37,553 nt of DNA, taken from assembly GCA_900315785.1 (NCBI GenBank), contig ONAL01000015.1, positions 1 through 37,553 of the forward strand, given 5' to 3'. A model generated the notes under the pieces. That model saw only the letters and a list, made by a program, of their open reading frames with translations, did no database searches and was not told the origin of the DNA. A program made the position numbers and the translations under genes. Origin of the DNA: an uncultured Eubacteriales bacterium (lineage in GTDB: Bacteria > Bacillota > Clostridia > Oscillospirales > Acutalibacteraceae). Shown one piece after another: positions 7,111 through 15,133 of the stretch. Within the stretch, counting starts at the first letter, position 1. Each line of letters starts with the position of its first letter.

Positions 7111-8331
7111 ATGGATAAAATTGTTATCACAGGCATGGGCGCCGTTACCCCTATCGGAATCGGCGTTGACACATATTGGAACAACCTGATTGAGGGCAAA
7201 TCGGGTATCGACATCATCAAGAGCTTTGACGCTTCCGAGCTCGCGGTTCAGATTGCGGGCGAGGTCAAGGACTTCAACCCCTCCGACTGGCTGCCGAAGG
7301 ACGTTGTCAGAAAGACCGACGCGTTTATGCAGTACGCTTATATCGCGGCTGAGGAAGCTTTGAAGCAGAGCGGCGTTGAGATTGAGCCTCAGAGAACGGG
7401 CATTGTTATGGGTACGGCTATGAGCGGTATCTCCACAATCGCCTTTACTCAGGAAGCTCTCACAGGCGCGGCTCACAAGAAGGTCGGACCCAGATTTATT
7501 CCCAAAATCCTCGGCAACATCGCGGCGGCGAACATCGCAATCGCTCACGATATCGAGGGTCCCAGCTACACTGTTTCGACAGCGTGCAGCTCGGGCGGTG
7601 ACGCAATCAATCAGGCGGCTATGCTCATAAAGGCAGGCAAGGCGGACGTTATGCTCGCTGTCGGCGCAGAGTCGGCTCACTGTCCTATCTTTATATACAG
7701 CCTTTCGAACGCAAAGGCGCTCTCACGCAACAACGACGATCCTCAGAAGGCTTCGCGTCCGTTTGACGAAAGCAGAGACGGCTTTGTAATCGGCGAAGGC
7801 GGCGGCGCGCTGGTGCTCGAGAGCGAGCCCCACGCAATAGCGAGAGGCGCAAAGATTCTCGGCGAGCTTCTGGCTTGCGGCAACACCTGCGACGCTTATC
7901 ACGTAACCGCTCCTCATCCCGAGGGACGCGGAGCTATCGCTTGTATGAATCAGGCGTTAGCCGAGGCGGGTCTCAAGCCCGAGGATATCGGCTACATCAA
8001 CGCGCACGGAACCTCGACCCCCAAGGGCGACGAGGTTGAGGTGCACTCCGTCACCGAGGTGTTCGGCGAAAACGCTCCCCTCGTAAGCTCCACAAAGGGC
8101 GCTACGGGTCATATGATGGGCGCGGGCGGAGTTACGGAGGTAATCACTTGTCTCAAGGCGATTGAGACAGGAATCGTTCCTCCGACAATCAATCTGGAAA
8201 ATCCCATTCCCGACTGCAAAATCGACTTCGTTGCAAACGAAGCGAGAAAGGCTCAGATAGACTACGCTATGTCAAACGCGTTTGGCTTCGGAGGTCAGAA
8301 CTCCAGCGTAATCGTGGGAAGGTACAAATAA
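7111..8331 (+). CDS. Beta-ketoacyl-ACP synthase II-like enzyme (FabF family)
   Basis: Condensing enzyme of 406 residues, full length for KAS II. The catalytic triad is intact: Cys159 in STACSSGG, His299 in NAHGTST and His334 in KGATGHMMGAGG, with Lys329. It should condense malonyl-ACP with an acyl thioester. GGAGG precedes the ATG by seven bases. No fabD, fabG, fabZ, acc or acp gene is adjacent; the operon partner is an AMP-forming acid-CoA ligase and the divergent gene a LysR regulator. It may therefore be a second, specialised ketosynthase rather than the housekeeping one; other copies elsewhere in the genome cannot be excluded or seen. Confidence 0.9.
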   Translation: MDKIVITGMGAVTPIGIGVDTYWNNLIEGKSGIDIIKSFDASELAVQIAGEVKDFNPSDWLPKDVVRKTDAFMQYAYIAAEEALKQSGVEIEPQRTGIVMGTAMSGISTIAFTQEALTGAAHKKVGPRFIPKILGNIAAANIAIAHDIEGPSYTVSTACSSGGDAINQAAMLIKAGKADVMLAVGAESAHCPIFIYSLSNAKALSRNNDDPQKASRPFDESRDGFVIGEGGGALVLESEPHAIARGAKILGELLACGNTCDAYHVTAPHPEGRGAIACMNQALAEAGLKPEDIGYINAHGTSTPKGDEVEVHSVTEVFGENAPLVSSTKGATGHMMGAGGVTEVITCLKAIETGIVPPTINLENPIPDCKIDFVANEARKAQIDYAMSNAFGFGGQNSSVIVGRYK

Positions 8332-8338
8332 TGATTTA

Positions 8339-8350
8339 GCCCGAGAGGGC
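8339..8350 (+). other. Short intercistronic hairpin
   Basis: GCCC-GAGA-GGGC lies between the fabF-like stop and the ligase ribosome site AAAGGAG. It has no T-run. The stable tetraloop could set mRNA stability or differential expression of the two genes. Confidence 0.35.
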
Positions 8351-8366
8351 AAAAGGAGTAATCACT

Positions 8367-10028
8367 ATGAGCTATACTTACGACATCACAATGTTCAAGG
8401 AAACCTTCGAGAGAGAGTACACCTGGCTTAACGGCTTTTTGAGGAATGTATCGCGTTTCAAGAACCGCACGGCTGTTTTTGATCCAGCAACAGGCAGAAA
8501 GTGGACATATCCCGAGCTCAACGCCGAGTGCAACAAATTCGCTAACGCTATGAAGGCTGACGGCGTCAAGAAGAGCGATATCGTTTTCAACCAGCTCTAT
8601 AACTCGCCTTACTTTGTATTCTCATACATTGCTCCGCAGAAGCTCGGCGCAATCGCCAACCCCGCAAACTTTAACCTCTCACCCGGTGAGACGGCTGAGA
8701 TTATCAACCACAACAAGCCCAAGGTTTATGTCTATGACAGCGCGATTACCGAAACCGCGGTCAAGGCGCTCAAAATCGCCAAGCACAAGCCCGAGGTTGT
8801 CATTATGGCTGACTATCTCGGCAAGTACGACGAGGCTCCCGAGGGTCACGTCAAGTACGAGGACTATGTAAAGGGCTTTTCCGAGGAGAATCCTCCGATT
8901 GACTTTGAGCCCCACATCTACGACGAGGTGCTTAGACTCCAGACTTCGGGTACAACGGGCACACCCAAGGGCGTTCCGCTCAACAACATCAACGAGGTGC
9001 TCTCCGCTCACGACGTTATTATGCACTTCCCCCTCTCCCCCTATGACAAGACAATGAATATGACTCCGTGGTTCCACAGAGGCGGAATCCACTCGGGCGG
9101 TCTTACACCGACACTCTATGTCGGCGCGGAGGTTGTCGTTATGCGAGACTTCCACCCCAAGACAACTCTCGAATATGTAGAGAAACACAAAATCACCTTC
9201 CTTATCGGCGTACCGAGCGTGCTCGGACTTCTGACAACAAGACAGGAGAAGCACCCCAAGGACATCAGCTCCTTAAACGGTATCGTCACAATGGGAAGTC
9301 CGCTTGAAAAGCAGGATTGTATCCGCTTCCAGGAAGTGCTCACACCGAACATCTTCAACGGCTACGGCACAACCGAAAGCTTCTGGAACACCTTCCTCAG
9401 ACCTCAGGATTTACCCGATATGTCGGGTTCCGCGGGCAAGAGCTGCACCGACGACGAGGTCAGAATCGTCAAGGTTTACGAGGACAGAAAAGCTGAGCCC
9501 GACGAGGTTGTTCCTCAGGACAGCCTGACAGAGGGTGAAATCATCATCAAATGTCCCGCAAAGACCACCTACTGCTATGTTGACAACGAAGAAGTTACAA
9601 AGGAAAAATTCTACAAGGGTTGGATGTACACAGGCGACATCGGCACCTGGGACGACAATGAGTTCGTAACGGTCGCAGGCCGCAAGGACGATATGATTAT
9701 CAGTAAGGGCGAGAACATCTACCCCGCAAGAATTGAGGAAGCCATCAATATGTTCGAAAAGGTTGCGGAGTGTATCGTAACATCCGTTCCCGATAAGACA
9801 AGAGGCGAAGCCGTAGCGGCATACATCATTCCCACGGACGACAAGCTGACTGTCGGCGAGGTGCTCGAGTTCTGCAAGAACTCCCCCAACCTCTCGAAAT
9901 ATCAGGTTCCCAGATACTTCAGACTGGTGGACGATGTTCCGAGAACAGCCACAGGCAAAAAACAGCACTTCAAGGTCAAGGCTCAGGCTAAGGAAGACCT
10001 CAAGAACGGACTGCTGCTCAGAAAATAA
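8367..10028 (+). CDS. AMP-forming acyl/aryl-acid-CoA ligase (ANL superfamily)
   Basis: Adenylating enzyme of 553 residues that activates a carboxylic acid with ATP and usually transfers it to CoA. Motifs in order: P-loop LQTSGTTGTPKG (about residue 190), NGYGTTESF (about 330), YTGDIGTWDD (about 420), GRKDDMIISKGENIYPARIEE region (about 437-457) and the C-terminal catalytic-lysine motif PRTATGKKQHFK near 530. No signal peptide or membrane segment is present, so it is cytoplasmic. The substrate cannot be read from sequence; it could be fatty, aromatic or branched. It follows the FabF-like gene by 35 bases with AAAGGAG. The pair could feed an activated starter to the ketosynthase (inference). 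Confidence 0.88.
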   Translation: MSYTYDITMFKETFEREYTWLNGFLRNVSRFKNRTAVFDPATGRKWTYPELNAECNKFANAMKADGVKKSDIVFNQLYNSPYFVFSYIAPQKLGAIANPANFNLSPGETAEIINHNKPKVYVYDSAITETAVKALKIAKHKPEVVIMADYLGKYDEAPEGHVKYEDYVKGFSEENPPIDFEPHIYDEVLRLQTSGTTGTPKGVPLNNINEVLSAHDVIMHFPLSPYDKTMNMTPWFHRGGIHSGGLTPTLYVGAEVVVMRDFHPKTTLEYVEKHKITFLIGVPSVLGLLTTRQEKHPKDISSLNGIVTMGSPLEKQDCIRFQEVLTPNIFNGYGTTESFWNTFLRPQDLPDMSGSAGKSCTDDEVRIVKVYEDRKAEPDEVVPQDSLTEGEIIIKCPAKTTYCYVDNEEVTKEKFYKGWMYTGDIGTWDDNEFVTVAGRKDDMIISKGENIYPARIEEAINMFEKVAECIVTSVPDKTRGEAVAAYIIPTDDKLTVGEVLEFCKNSPNLSKYQVPRYFRLVDDVPRTATGKKQHFKVKAQAKEDLKNGLLLRK

Positions 10029-10032
10029 CACC

Positions 10033-10060
10033 AAGGAGCTGTCATCGGGCAGCTCCTTTT
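10033..10060 (+). terminator. Terminator of the fabF-ligase operon
   Basis: AAGGAGCTG (10033-10041) pairs with CAGCTCCTT (10050-10058) and is followed by TTTTC, five bases after the ligase stop. Confidence 0.8.
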
Positions 10061-10190
10061 CTGCATTATATGACGAAATACGACATTCCGAAAGACAGAC
10101 GATAGCTCTCAACGGCACTTTCTTGTTTATAGTGTACAACTCGTTCAGATTTTATTTAACGTTAATGCCAGTATCAATATTACGGCATTT

Positions 10191-10199
10191 ATGGTATAA
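10191..10199 (+). promoter_or_regulatory. Extended -10 promoter of the BIG2 gene
   Basis: TGGTATAAT (10191-10199) is a TGn-extended -10 box. No recognisable -35 is present at 17 bases. It lies about 30 bases upstream of ATG 10230. Confidence 0.55.
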
Positions 10200-10229
10200 T
10201 CAAGTCAACCTATATAAGGAGGAAAAGCA

Positions 10230-11534
10230 ATGGTTAAAAGGACGTTATCAATAGTGCTGGCGCTCATAATGGCGTTAAGCATTCTGTCAATAACTGTTGT
10301 TGACGCGGCATTGATGAGAGGCACTGTTGCCATACAGGTCGGTCAGACGCACCAGATAGGAAGCGCTGACAGCCAGGGAATGGTTTGTTTCCCGACTAAC
10401 TGGTATTCGACTAACCCCTCAGTCGTCACCATTACCTATGACGGTTATGTAACAGGCGTAAAAGTGGGCGAAGGAATCGTTTGCTTTGTGGATAGCTACG
10501 GCGTTGAGTGCGGAATGAAGATTATCGTACAAGGAGGTCCTTCGGGAGATTCCTCGGGCGATTCTTCGGGAGGTTCAACCGCAAAAACCTATAAGCTCAC
10601 CAAAACCAAATTAACCCTTACGGCAGGCAAAAGCGCTACGATTAAGCTCAGAAACGCCAAAGCTTCAAAGGTAAAGTGGTCAACCTCGAACAAAAAGGTA
10701 GCAACGGTAAGCAAAGGAAAGATTACGGCGAAAAAGAAGGGCACAGCCACTATCACCGCCAAGTACGGCAGAAAAAAGTATAACTGCAAAGTTACCGTTA
10801 AGGCAAAGCCCGCAAAGAAGGTTTCAATCAGTAAGAAATCGGCTTCTATGACTGTCGGCAGCAAGCTCACACTGAAGCTCAAAAACGCAAAAGCCTCAAA
10901 GGTTAAGTGGAGCTCGTCAAATAAAAAAATTGCAACAGTCAGCTCTAAAGGTGTCGTAACGGCAAAGAAAAAAGGCAAGGCCACTATCACCGCCAAGTAC
11001 GGAAGCAAAAAGTACAAGTGCACAATTACCGTCAAGGCAAAGGCGAAAAAGAAGCTCACACCAAACGAGGCGTTTGAGAAGCTGGTCGCGTACGCCAAAA
11101 AGCACGACGTCGGCACCGCAAATGACGGCAGCACCTTCAGAGCAAGAATAAGCAAGGACAAAAAGCACAACTGTTATTTCACCGCTTACAACAATTCAAA
11201 GTCAATATGGTTCGTATACGAAACCTACGACTCCCGTTACCCCGATGATTATATGATTGACGAAGCGGTTACATTAAAGCATTACAAATCCAATAGTGAA
11301 AAAGACCTGATATCTTTCACCTAATATTCATTGGAAGCGGCTTGTTCACAGTACTTTGAAACGAGTCAAATCGGTTCGAGTATGACATTCAGCTTCAAGG
11401 ATCCGTATGGCGAGCCCCAGACAAAGGCTATTGAGAGATGCCGGACGATGTTCTCAAACTCCTACAAAAAATGGGACAACTTCCTCAGAAAAAACGTAGG
11501 CGTTTCGATGAAGGATTTAGGATTCAGAAACTAG
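10230..11534 (+). pseudogene. Secreted three-module BIG2 surface protein split by an in-frame stop
   Basis: AAGGAGG precedes ATG 10230. The first part (364 codons) has a signal peptide (about 1-26), an N-terminal BIG2-like module (about 32-100), a Gly/Ser linker, and two near-identical BIG2 modules (about 119-193 and 199-271), both with WS(T/S)SNKK and ATITAKYG. A Lys-rich linker and an unrecognised domain (276 on) follow. At 11322-11324 an in-frame TAA interrupts this domain; the same frame runs on for another 69 codons to 11534 with matching composition and no ribosome site of its own. Either a recent nonsense mutation, a sequencing error or, less likely, readthrough explains this. The truncated product could still be secreted. 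Binding target unknown. Confidence 0.7.
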
Positions 11535-11546
11535 TACAAACAACAA

Positions 11547-11574
11547 ACGGGCTGTCGCAAGTGCGGCAGCCCGT
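11547..11574. terminator. Terminator between convergent genes
   Basis: ACGGGCTGTCGC pairs (one G-U) with GCGGCAGCCCGT around AAGT. Flanking T-rich tracts lie on both strands, so it can serve both the BIG2 gene and the convergent acidic membrane protein gene. The hairpin after the phosphohexomutase gene is nearly identical in sequence. Confidence 0.75.
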
Positions 11575-11589
11575 TAAATCTTTTATCTG

Positions 11590-12558
11590 TTATTTTGTTT
11601 TTTCAAACTCGTCGGTACCGATGTAAAGCTTGCCGTCCTTGAGCTCAAACGGAATCGCTCCCGTGGAGCCTTCCTGACCCGAATAGAAGTAGGTGAGCTC
11701 GAGCGTGCTGTCCTTAAGCTTGTAGTTGCCTTCCTGAATGGAAGTTGTAACGTCCATATGGTAGGTGCCGTCGGACTTGAAGGTAATCTTCATTTTCGAC
11801 GCCTTGTTGCTCCAGGTGCCCGTGAGCTTCTTGTTCTCCTTGAAGCTCTTGTCCTTGTCGAGCTTGAAGGAATTCGCGGTCTCCTCGTCGGTGCTTGTGA
11901 ACTTGTAGATAAACACGTTCTCGCCCGAGGTCTCAATCTTGAGCTTGCGCTCCGAAAGGCGGTTGCCGTCGATTGTGAACTTGCAGTTTGTGGAGCTGTA
12001 GGGATTGTTCTCATCGAAAATCGTGATTGAATCGGTCATCTCCTTGACCTTTTTGCCGTCCTGAGAAATGTAAGACCAGTTGTACTTGTTTGTGACCGTA
12101 CCTGTCTTGATTTCGAGAACGCCGTCGTTCTTGAAGGTGTAGTAGATAGCCTCTCCGCCCGACTTCTTGATAGTCTGCTTGGAGCTGTCGTCGCCCTTGA
12201 GCATAAACTCGGTCTGTCTCCAGACTCCCTCGACCGAAGGAGTGGTGATATATCTGATTGCGAAGAACACGCCGAAGCCGATAACCGTTGCGATAAGGAT
12301 ACAAGCCGCGATTATGATTGACTTTTCAAGGATAAAGGGCTTTTTCTTCTTCTCCTCTTCCTCGGTCTGAGCTTCGTCGTCAGCTGCTTCATCGTCAGCC
12401 GCTTCGTCGTCGCTGAGGATTTCCTCCTCGGCTTCCTCTATTGCTTCCTCGACTTCCTTTGCCGCTTCGAATATTTCCGAGGAAATAGTGCTCTCCTCCT
12501 CAGAAGCGGTCTCGGAAAGCTCTTCGGAAAGTCCGTTAACTTTCTCTAATTCTTCCAT
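11590..12558 (-). CDS. Acidic single-pass membrane protein with lipocalin-like extracellular repeats
   Basis: Unrecognised gene, about 322 residues. The N-terminal 70 residues are extremely Glu/Asp/Ser-rich and include a short AADDE tandem repeat. After EEEKKKK a membrane helix (about 85-105) is followed by two similar beta-rich halves, each starting with a G-V/T-W motif (GVWRQTEF and GTWSNKAS) and containing a KNDG/KSDG turn. That pattern resembles lipocalin-like DUF5640-type modules, a tentative assignment. Polarity by the positive-inside rule puts the acidic tail in the cytoplasm and the beta domains outside. GGAGG lies six bases before ATG 12558; the in-frame start 24 bases upstream lacks a site. 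Monocistronic. Confidence 0.75.
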   Translation of the reverse strand: MEELEKVNGLSEELSETASEEESTISSEIFEAAKEVEEAIEEAEEEILSDDEAADDEAADDEAQTEEEEKKKKPFILEKSIIIAACILIATVIGFGVFFAIRYITTPSVEGVWRQTEFMLKGDDSSKQTIKKSGGEAIYYTFKNDGVLEIKTGTVTNKYNWSYISQDGKKVKEMTDSITIFDENNPYSSTNCKFTIDGNRLSERKLKIETSGENVFIYKFTSTDEETANSFKLDKDKSFKENKKLTGTWSNKASKMKITFKSDGTYHMDVTTSIQEGNYKLKDSTLELTYFYSGQEGSTGAIPFELKDGKLYIGTDEFEKTK

Positions 12559-12590
12559 ATTGTTACCTCCGATTATTATCAACTCCTTTT

Positions 12591-12619
12591 ATATTACTAT
12601 AAAACGGGCTCAAAATCAA
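12591..12619 (-). promoter_or_regulatory. Promoter of the acidic membrane protein gene
   Basis: On the minus strand TTGATT (12614-12619), a 17-base spacer and TAATAT (12591-12596). Confidence 0.6.
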
Positions 12620-12678
12620 GAATTTTGTTTATTTTGCAAAAATAAGTATTTAGGTACCTTTTTTCTACCGAAAAAATA

Positions 12679-12707
12679 TTGAAAACAATCTTTTATTATG
12701 CTAAAAT
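12679..12707 (+). promoter_or_regulatory. Promoter of the phosphohexomutase gene
   Basis: TTGAAA (12679-12684), a 17-base spacer ending TGC and TAAAAT (12702-12707); the TGn extension strengthens the -10. Confidence 0.75.
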
Positions 12708-12766
12708 TAAATTAAGTTTGGAATACACATTTTAATTGTTTTTTGTATCTGAACAGGAGGTTCATT

Positions 12767-14485
12767 ATGAATTATTTAGACAACTATAAGCTCTGGCTTG
12801 AAAACGCGGTTGAGGACGAGGACCTCATCAGCGAGCTCAAAAGCATTGAGGGCGATGATAAAGAAATATACGAGCGCTTCTACAGAAGCCTTGAGTTCGG
12901 CACAGCAGGTCTCAGAGGTATCATAGGAGCGGGCACAAACAGAATGAATATCTACGTAGTACGTCAGGCTACACAGGGTCTCGCGAACTATGTTCTCAAA
13001 AAGTACGGCAAGGGCGCCGTTGCGATTTCGCACGACAGCAGAATCAAGGCTGACCTCTTTATGATTGAGGCGGCGAGAGTTCTCGCGGCTAACGGCATCA
13101 AGGTTTACATCACAACCGAGCTCCAGCCCACACCTGTGCTCTCCTACCTGGTACGCTACTTCAAGTGTCAGGCAGGTATTATGGTAACGGCAAGCCACAA
13201 CCCCGCGGCTTACAACGGCTACAAGGCTTACGGCGAGGACGGCTGCCAGATGACCGACGTTGCGGCAGGCGCGGTTTACGACGAAATCTGCGGCATCGAC
13301 ATTTTCGACGGCGTCAAGACTTTGGACTTTGACAAGGCTCTCGAAGAGGGTATCATCGAATATGTAAAGGACGAGGTTTACACAAGCTATCTTGACGAGG
13401 TCAAGAAGCAGCAGATTAACCCCGACATCTGCAAGGACGCAGACCTCAAGGTTGTTTACACACCGCTCAACGGCTGCGGCAACAAGCTTGTCCGCCGTAT
13501 CCTCAAGGAAATCGGCGTTGAGAAGGTTGAAATCGTCAAGGAGCAGGAGCTTCCCGACGGCAACTTCACAACCTGTCCGTATCCGAACCCCGAAATCAAA
13601 GAAGCACTGCAGAAGGGACTTGAGCTCTGTGAAAAGGTTCAGCCCGACCTGCTTCTCGCTACCGACCCCGACGCTGACCGCGTAGGTATCGCCGTTAAGG
13701 ATTATGACGGCAGCTACCGCCTCATCACAGGTAACGAGGACGGCATTATGCTTACAAACTATATTCTCTCAGGCAGAAAGGCTAACGGCACGCTTCCCGA
13801 AAAGCCCGTTGTGGTCAAGACTATCGTAACCACAAAGCTGCTCGAGAAAATCTGCGAGAAGTACTCCGTTGAGCTCAAGAACGTGCTCACAGGCTTCAAA
13901 TACATCGGCGAGGTTATCCTTAACCTCGAAAAGACAGGCGACGAGGCTAACTATGTGTTCGGCTTCGAGGAGAGCTACGGCTACCTCGCGGGCTCATATG
14001 TAAGAGATAAGGACGCGGTTGTCGCTTCAATGCTCATCTGCGAGATGGCGGCTTACTTCAAGAAGCAGGGCAAGACTCTGGCTCAGGTTATCGACGCTAT
14101 TTACGAGGAGTACGGCTACTACAAGAACACTACCCTCTCGTTCGAGTTCGGCGGTGCCGAGGGTATGAAGAAGATGGCGGGCATTATGTCCGATATCCGC
14201 GAAAACGCTCCCGAGGAAATCGCGGGCTACAAGGTTGTCAAGACCGCTGACTACAAGCTCAGCGTCGAGAAGGACATCGCAACAGGCGAGGAAAAGGAAA
14301 TCTTCCTTCCCAAGTCAAACGTGCTCCAGTACAACCTTGAGGGCGACAATATGGCTATCGTCCGTCCCAGCGGCACGGAGCCGAAGATTAAGCTCTACCT
14401 CACGGCAGTCGGCAAGGACAAGGCTGACGCTCAGGCTGTCACGGACAGAATCGCCGAGGACTTAAAGAGCAAGATGGGAATCTGA
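12767..14485 (+). CDS. Alpha-phosphoglucomutase/phosphomannomutase family enzyme
   Basis: Alpha-D-phosphohexomutase of 572 residues, the length of the PgcA type of Firmicutes. It interconverts hexose 1- and 6-phosphates, most likely glucose. All four signature sites are present: phosphoserine loop TASHNPAAYNG with Ser143, metal-binding DPDADRVG near 301, sugar-binding GFEESYGYL near 404 and phosphate-binding RPSGTEPKIK near 540. AGGAGG lies six bases before ATG 12767. The product links glycogen or glycan sugar-nucleotide synthesis with glycolysis, which fits the GH13 enzyme two genes downstream, although the genes are separately transcribed. Confidence 0.93.
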   Translation: MNYLDNYKLWLENAVEDEDLISELKSIEGDDKEIYERFYRSLEFGTAGLRGIIGAGTNRMNIYVVRQATQGLANYVLKKYGKGAVAISHDSRIKADLFMIEAARVLAANGIKVYITTELQPTPVLSYLVRYFKCQAGIMVTASHNPAAYNGYKAYGEDGCQMTDVAAGAVYDEICGIDIFDGVKTLDFDKALEEGIIEYVKDEVYTSYLDEVKKQQINPDICKDADLKVVYTPLNGCGNKLVRRILKEIGVEKVEIVKEQELPDGNFTTCPYPNPEIKEALQKGLELCEKVQPDLLLATDPDADRVGIAVKDYDGSYRLITGNEDGIMLTNYILSGRKANGTLPEKPVVVKTIVTTKLLEKICEKYSVELKNVLTGFKYIGEVILNLEKTGDEANYVFGFEESYGYLAGSYVRDKDAVVASMLICEMAAYFKKQGKTLAQVIDAIYEEYGYYKNTTLSFEFGGAEGMKKMAGIMSDIRENAPEEIAGYKVVKTADYKLSVEKDIATGEEKEIFLPKSNVLQYNLEGDNMAIVRPSGTEPKIKLYLTAVGKDKADAQAVTDRIAEDLKSKMGI

Positions 14486-14498
14486 TATCAACAACAAA

Positions 14499-14526
14499 AA
14501 CGGCTGTCGCAATCGCGGCAGCCGTT
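14499..14526. terminator. Terminator between convergent genes
   Basis: AACGGCTGTCGC and GCGGCAGCCGTT pair around AATC, followed by TTCTTT. The core GGCTGTCGCAA/GCGGCAGCC is shared with the hairpin at 11547-11574. Confidence 0.8.
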
Positions 14527-14541
14527 CTTTACTTGGTAAAC

Positions 14542-15012
14542 TTATTTGATTTTCTTGTCTTCAACCTTTGCCACACGAGCCATCATTCCCATAACGGAAG
14601 CGAACGCCGTGATGATGTAGATGATAATCGCGATAAGCGAGCCCGAACCGATAAACGCGGGACCGATGAGATAGAGAATCGAGACGATACCCACAGCGGA
14701 AGCGAAAAAGCCCACGATGTTCTTGAGGTTGTAGTGGAAGTCGAAGAGCTGGAAGCCGAGAGCAACCACGGGAAGCGCGATGAAGATAATCGCCCAGAGT
14801 CCGATATTGCTCAGCGAGCTCATATACTGACCGTTGTCGTTGTGAGCGCCGATAAGCGAGAGCATTTTGAGCACCGAAAGGTAGGTGTATTCGCCCTTGC
14901 CGACGATGTCTATTCTCATATAAGGCTGTGTGGTCAGAAGCACCTGAATCAAAAACATTACAATCTGAAACACACGGATTTTTTTGGTAGCTGAGTTTTG
15001 AATTTTCTGCAT
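14542..15012 (-). CDS. Small membrane protein, four predicted helices
   Basis: I do not recognise this family. About 156 residues with four hydrophobic segments (about 14-35, 69-88, 98-118 and 123-147) and a basic C-terminus KVEDKKIK. There is no signal peptide cleavage site, enzyme motif or conserved polar cluster. GGAG sits eight bases before ATG 15012; an in-frame TTG five codons upstream is part of that ribosome site. It is transcribed divergently from the GH13-DUF1653 gene through a strikingly symmetric promoter region, so the two may be expressed together. Confidence 0.7.
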   Translation of the reverse strand: MQKIQNSATKKIRVFQIVMFLIQVLLTTQPYMRIDIVGKGEYTYLSVLKMLSLIGAHNDNGQYMSSLSNIGLWAIIFIALPVVALGFQLFDFHYNLKNIVGFFASAVGIVSILYLIGPAFIGSGSLIAIIIYIITAFASVMGMMARVAKVEDKKIK

Positions 15013-15052
15013 AACTGAGTTCTCCAAGGGATAATTATATTACAACAACAGC

Positions 15053-15102
15053 ATTATATCACAAATCCTTAACTTGTACAATATACAATTTTGTGATATA
15101 AT
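15053..15102. promoter_or_regulatory. Symmetric bidirectional promoter with shared -35
   Basis: Plus strand: TTGTAC (15074-15079), 17 bases, TATAAT (15097-15102). Minus strand: TTGTAC (15076-15081), 17 bases, TATAAT (15053-15058). The two -35 elements overlap in the 8-base palindrome TTGTACAA, and a 13-base perfect inverted repeat ATTATATCACAAA/TTTGTGATATAAT places both -10 boxes symmetrically around the same centre, 15077.5. Confidence 0.8.
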
Positions 15103-15133
15103 TAACACATTCTTTTATAGGAGATTACAACAA

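Noticed and set aside
11331-11534. A separate 67-codon gene starting at TTG 11331
   Set aside because: There is no ribosome site and it is in frame with the preceding BIG2 protein across one stop codon, so it is treated as the interrupted 3' end.
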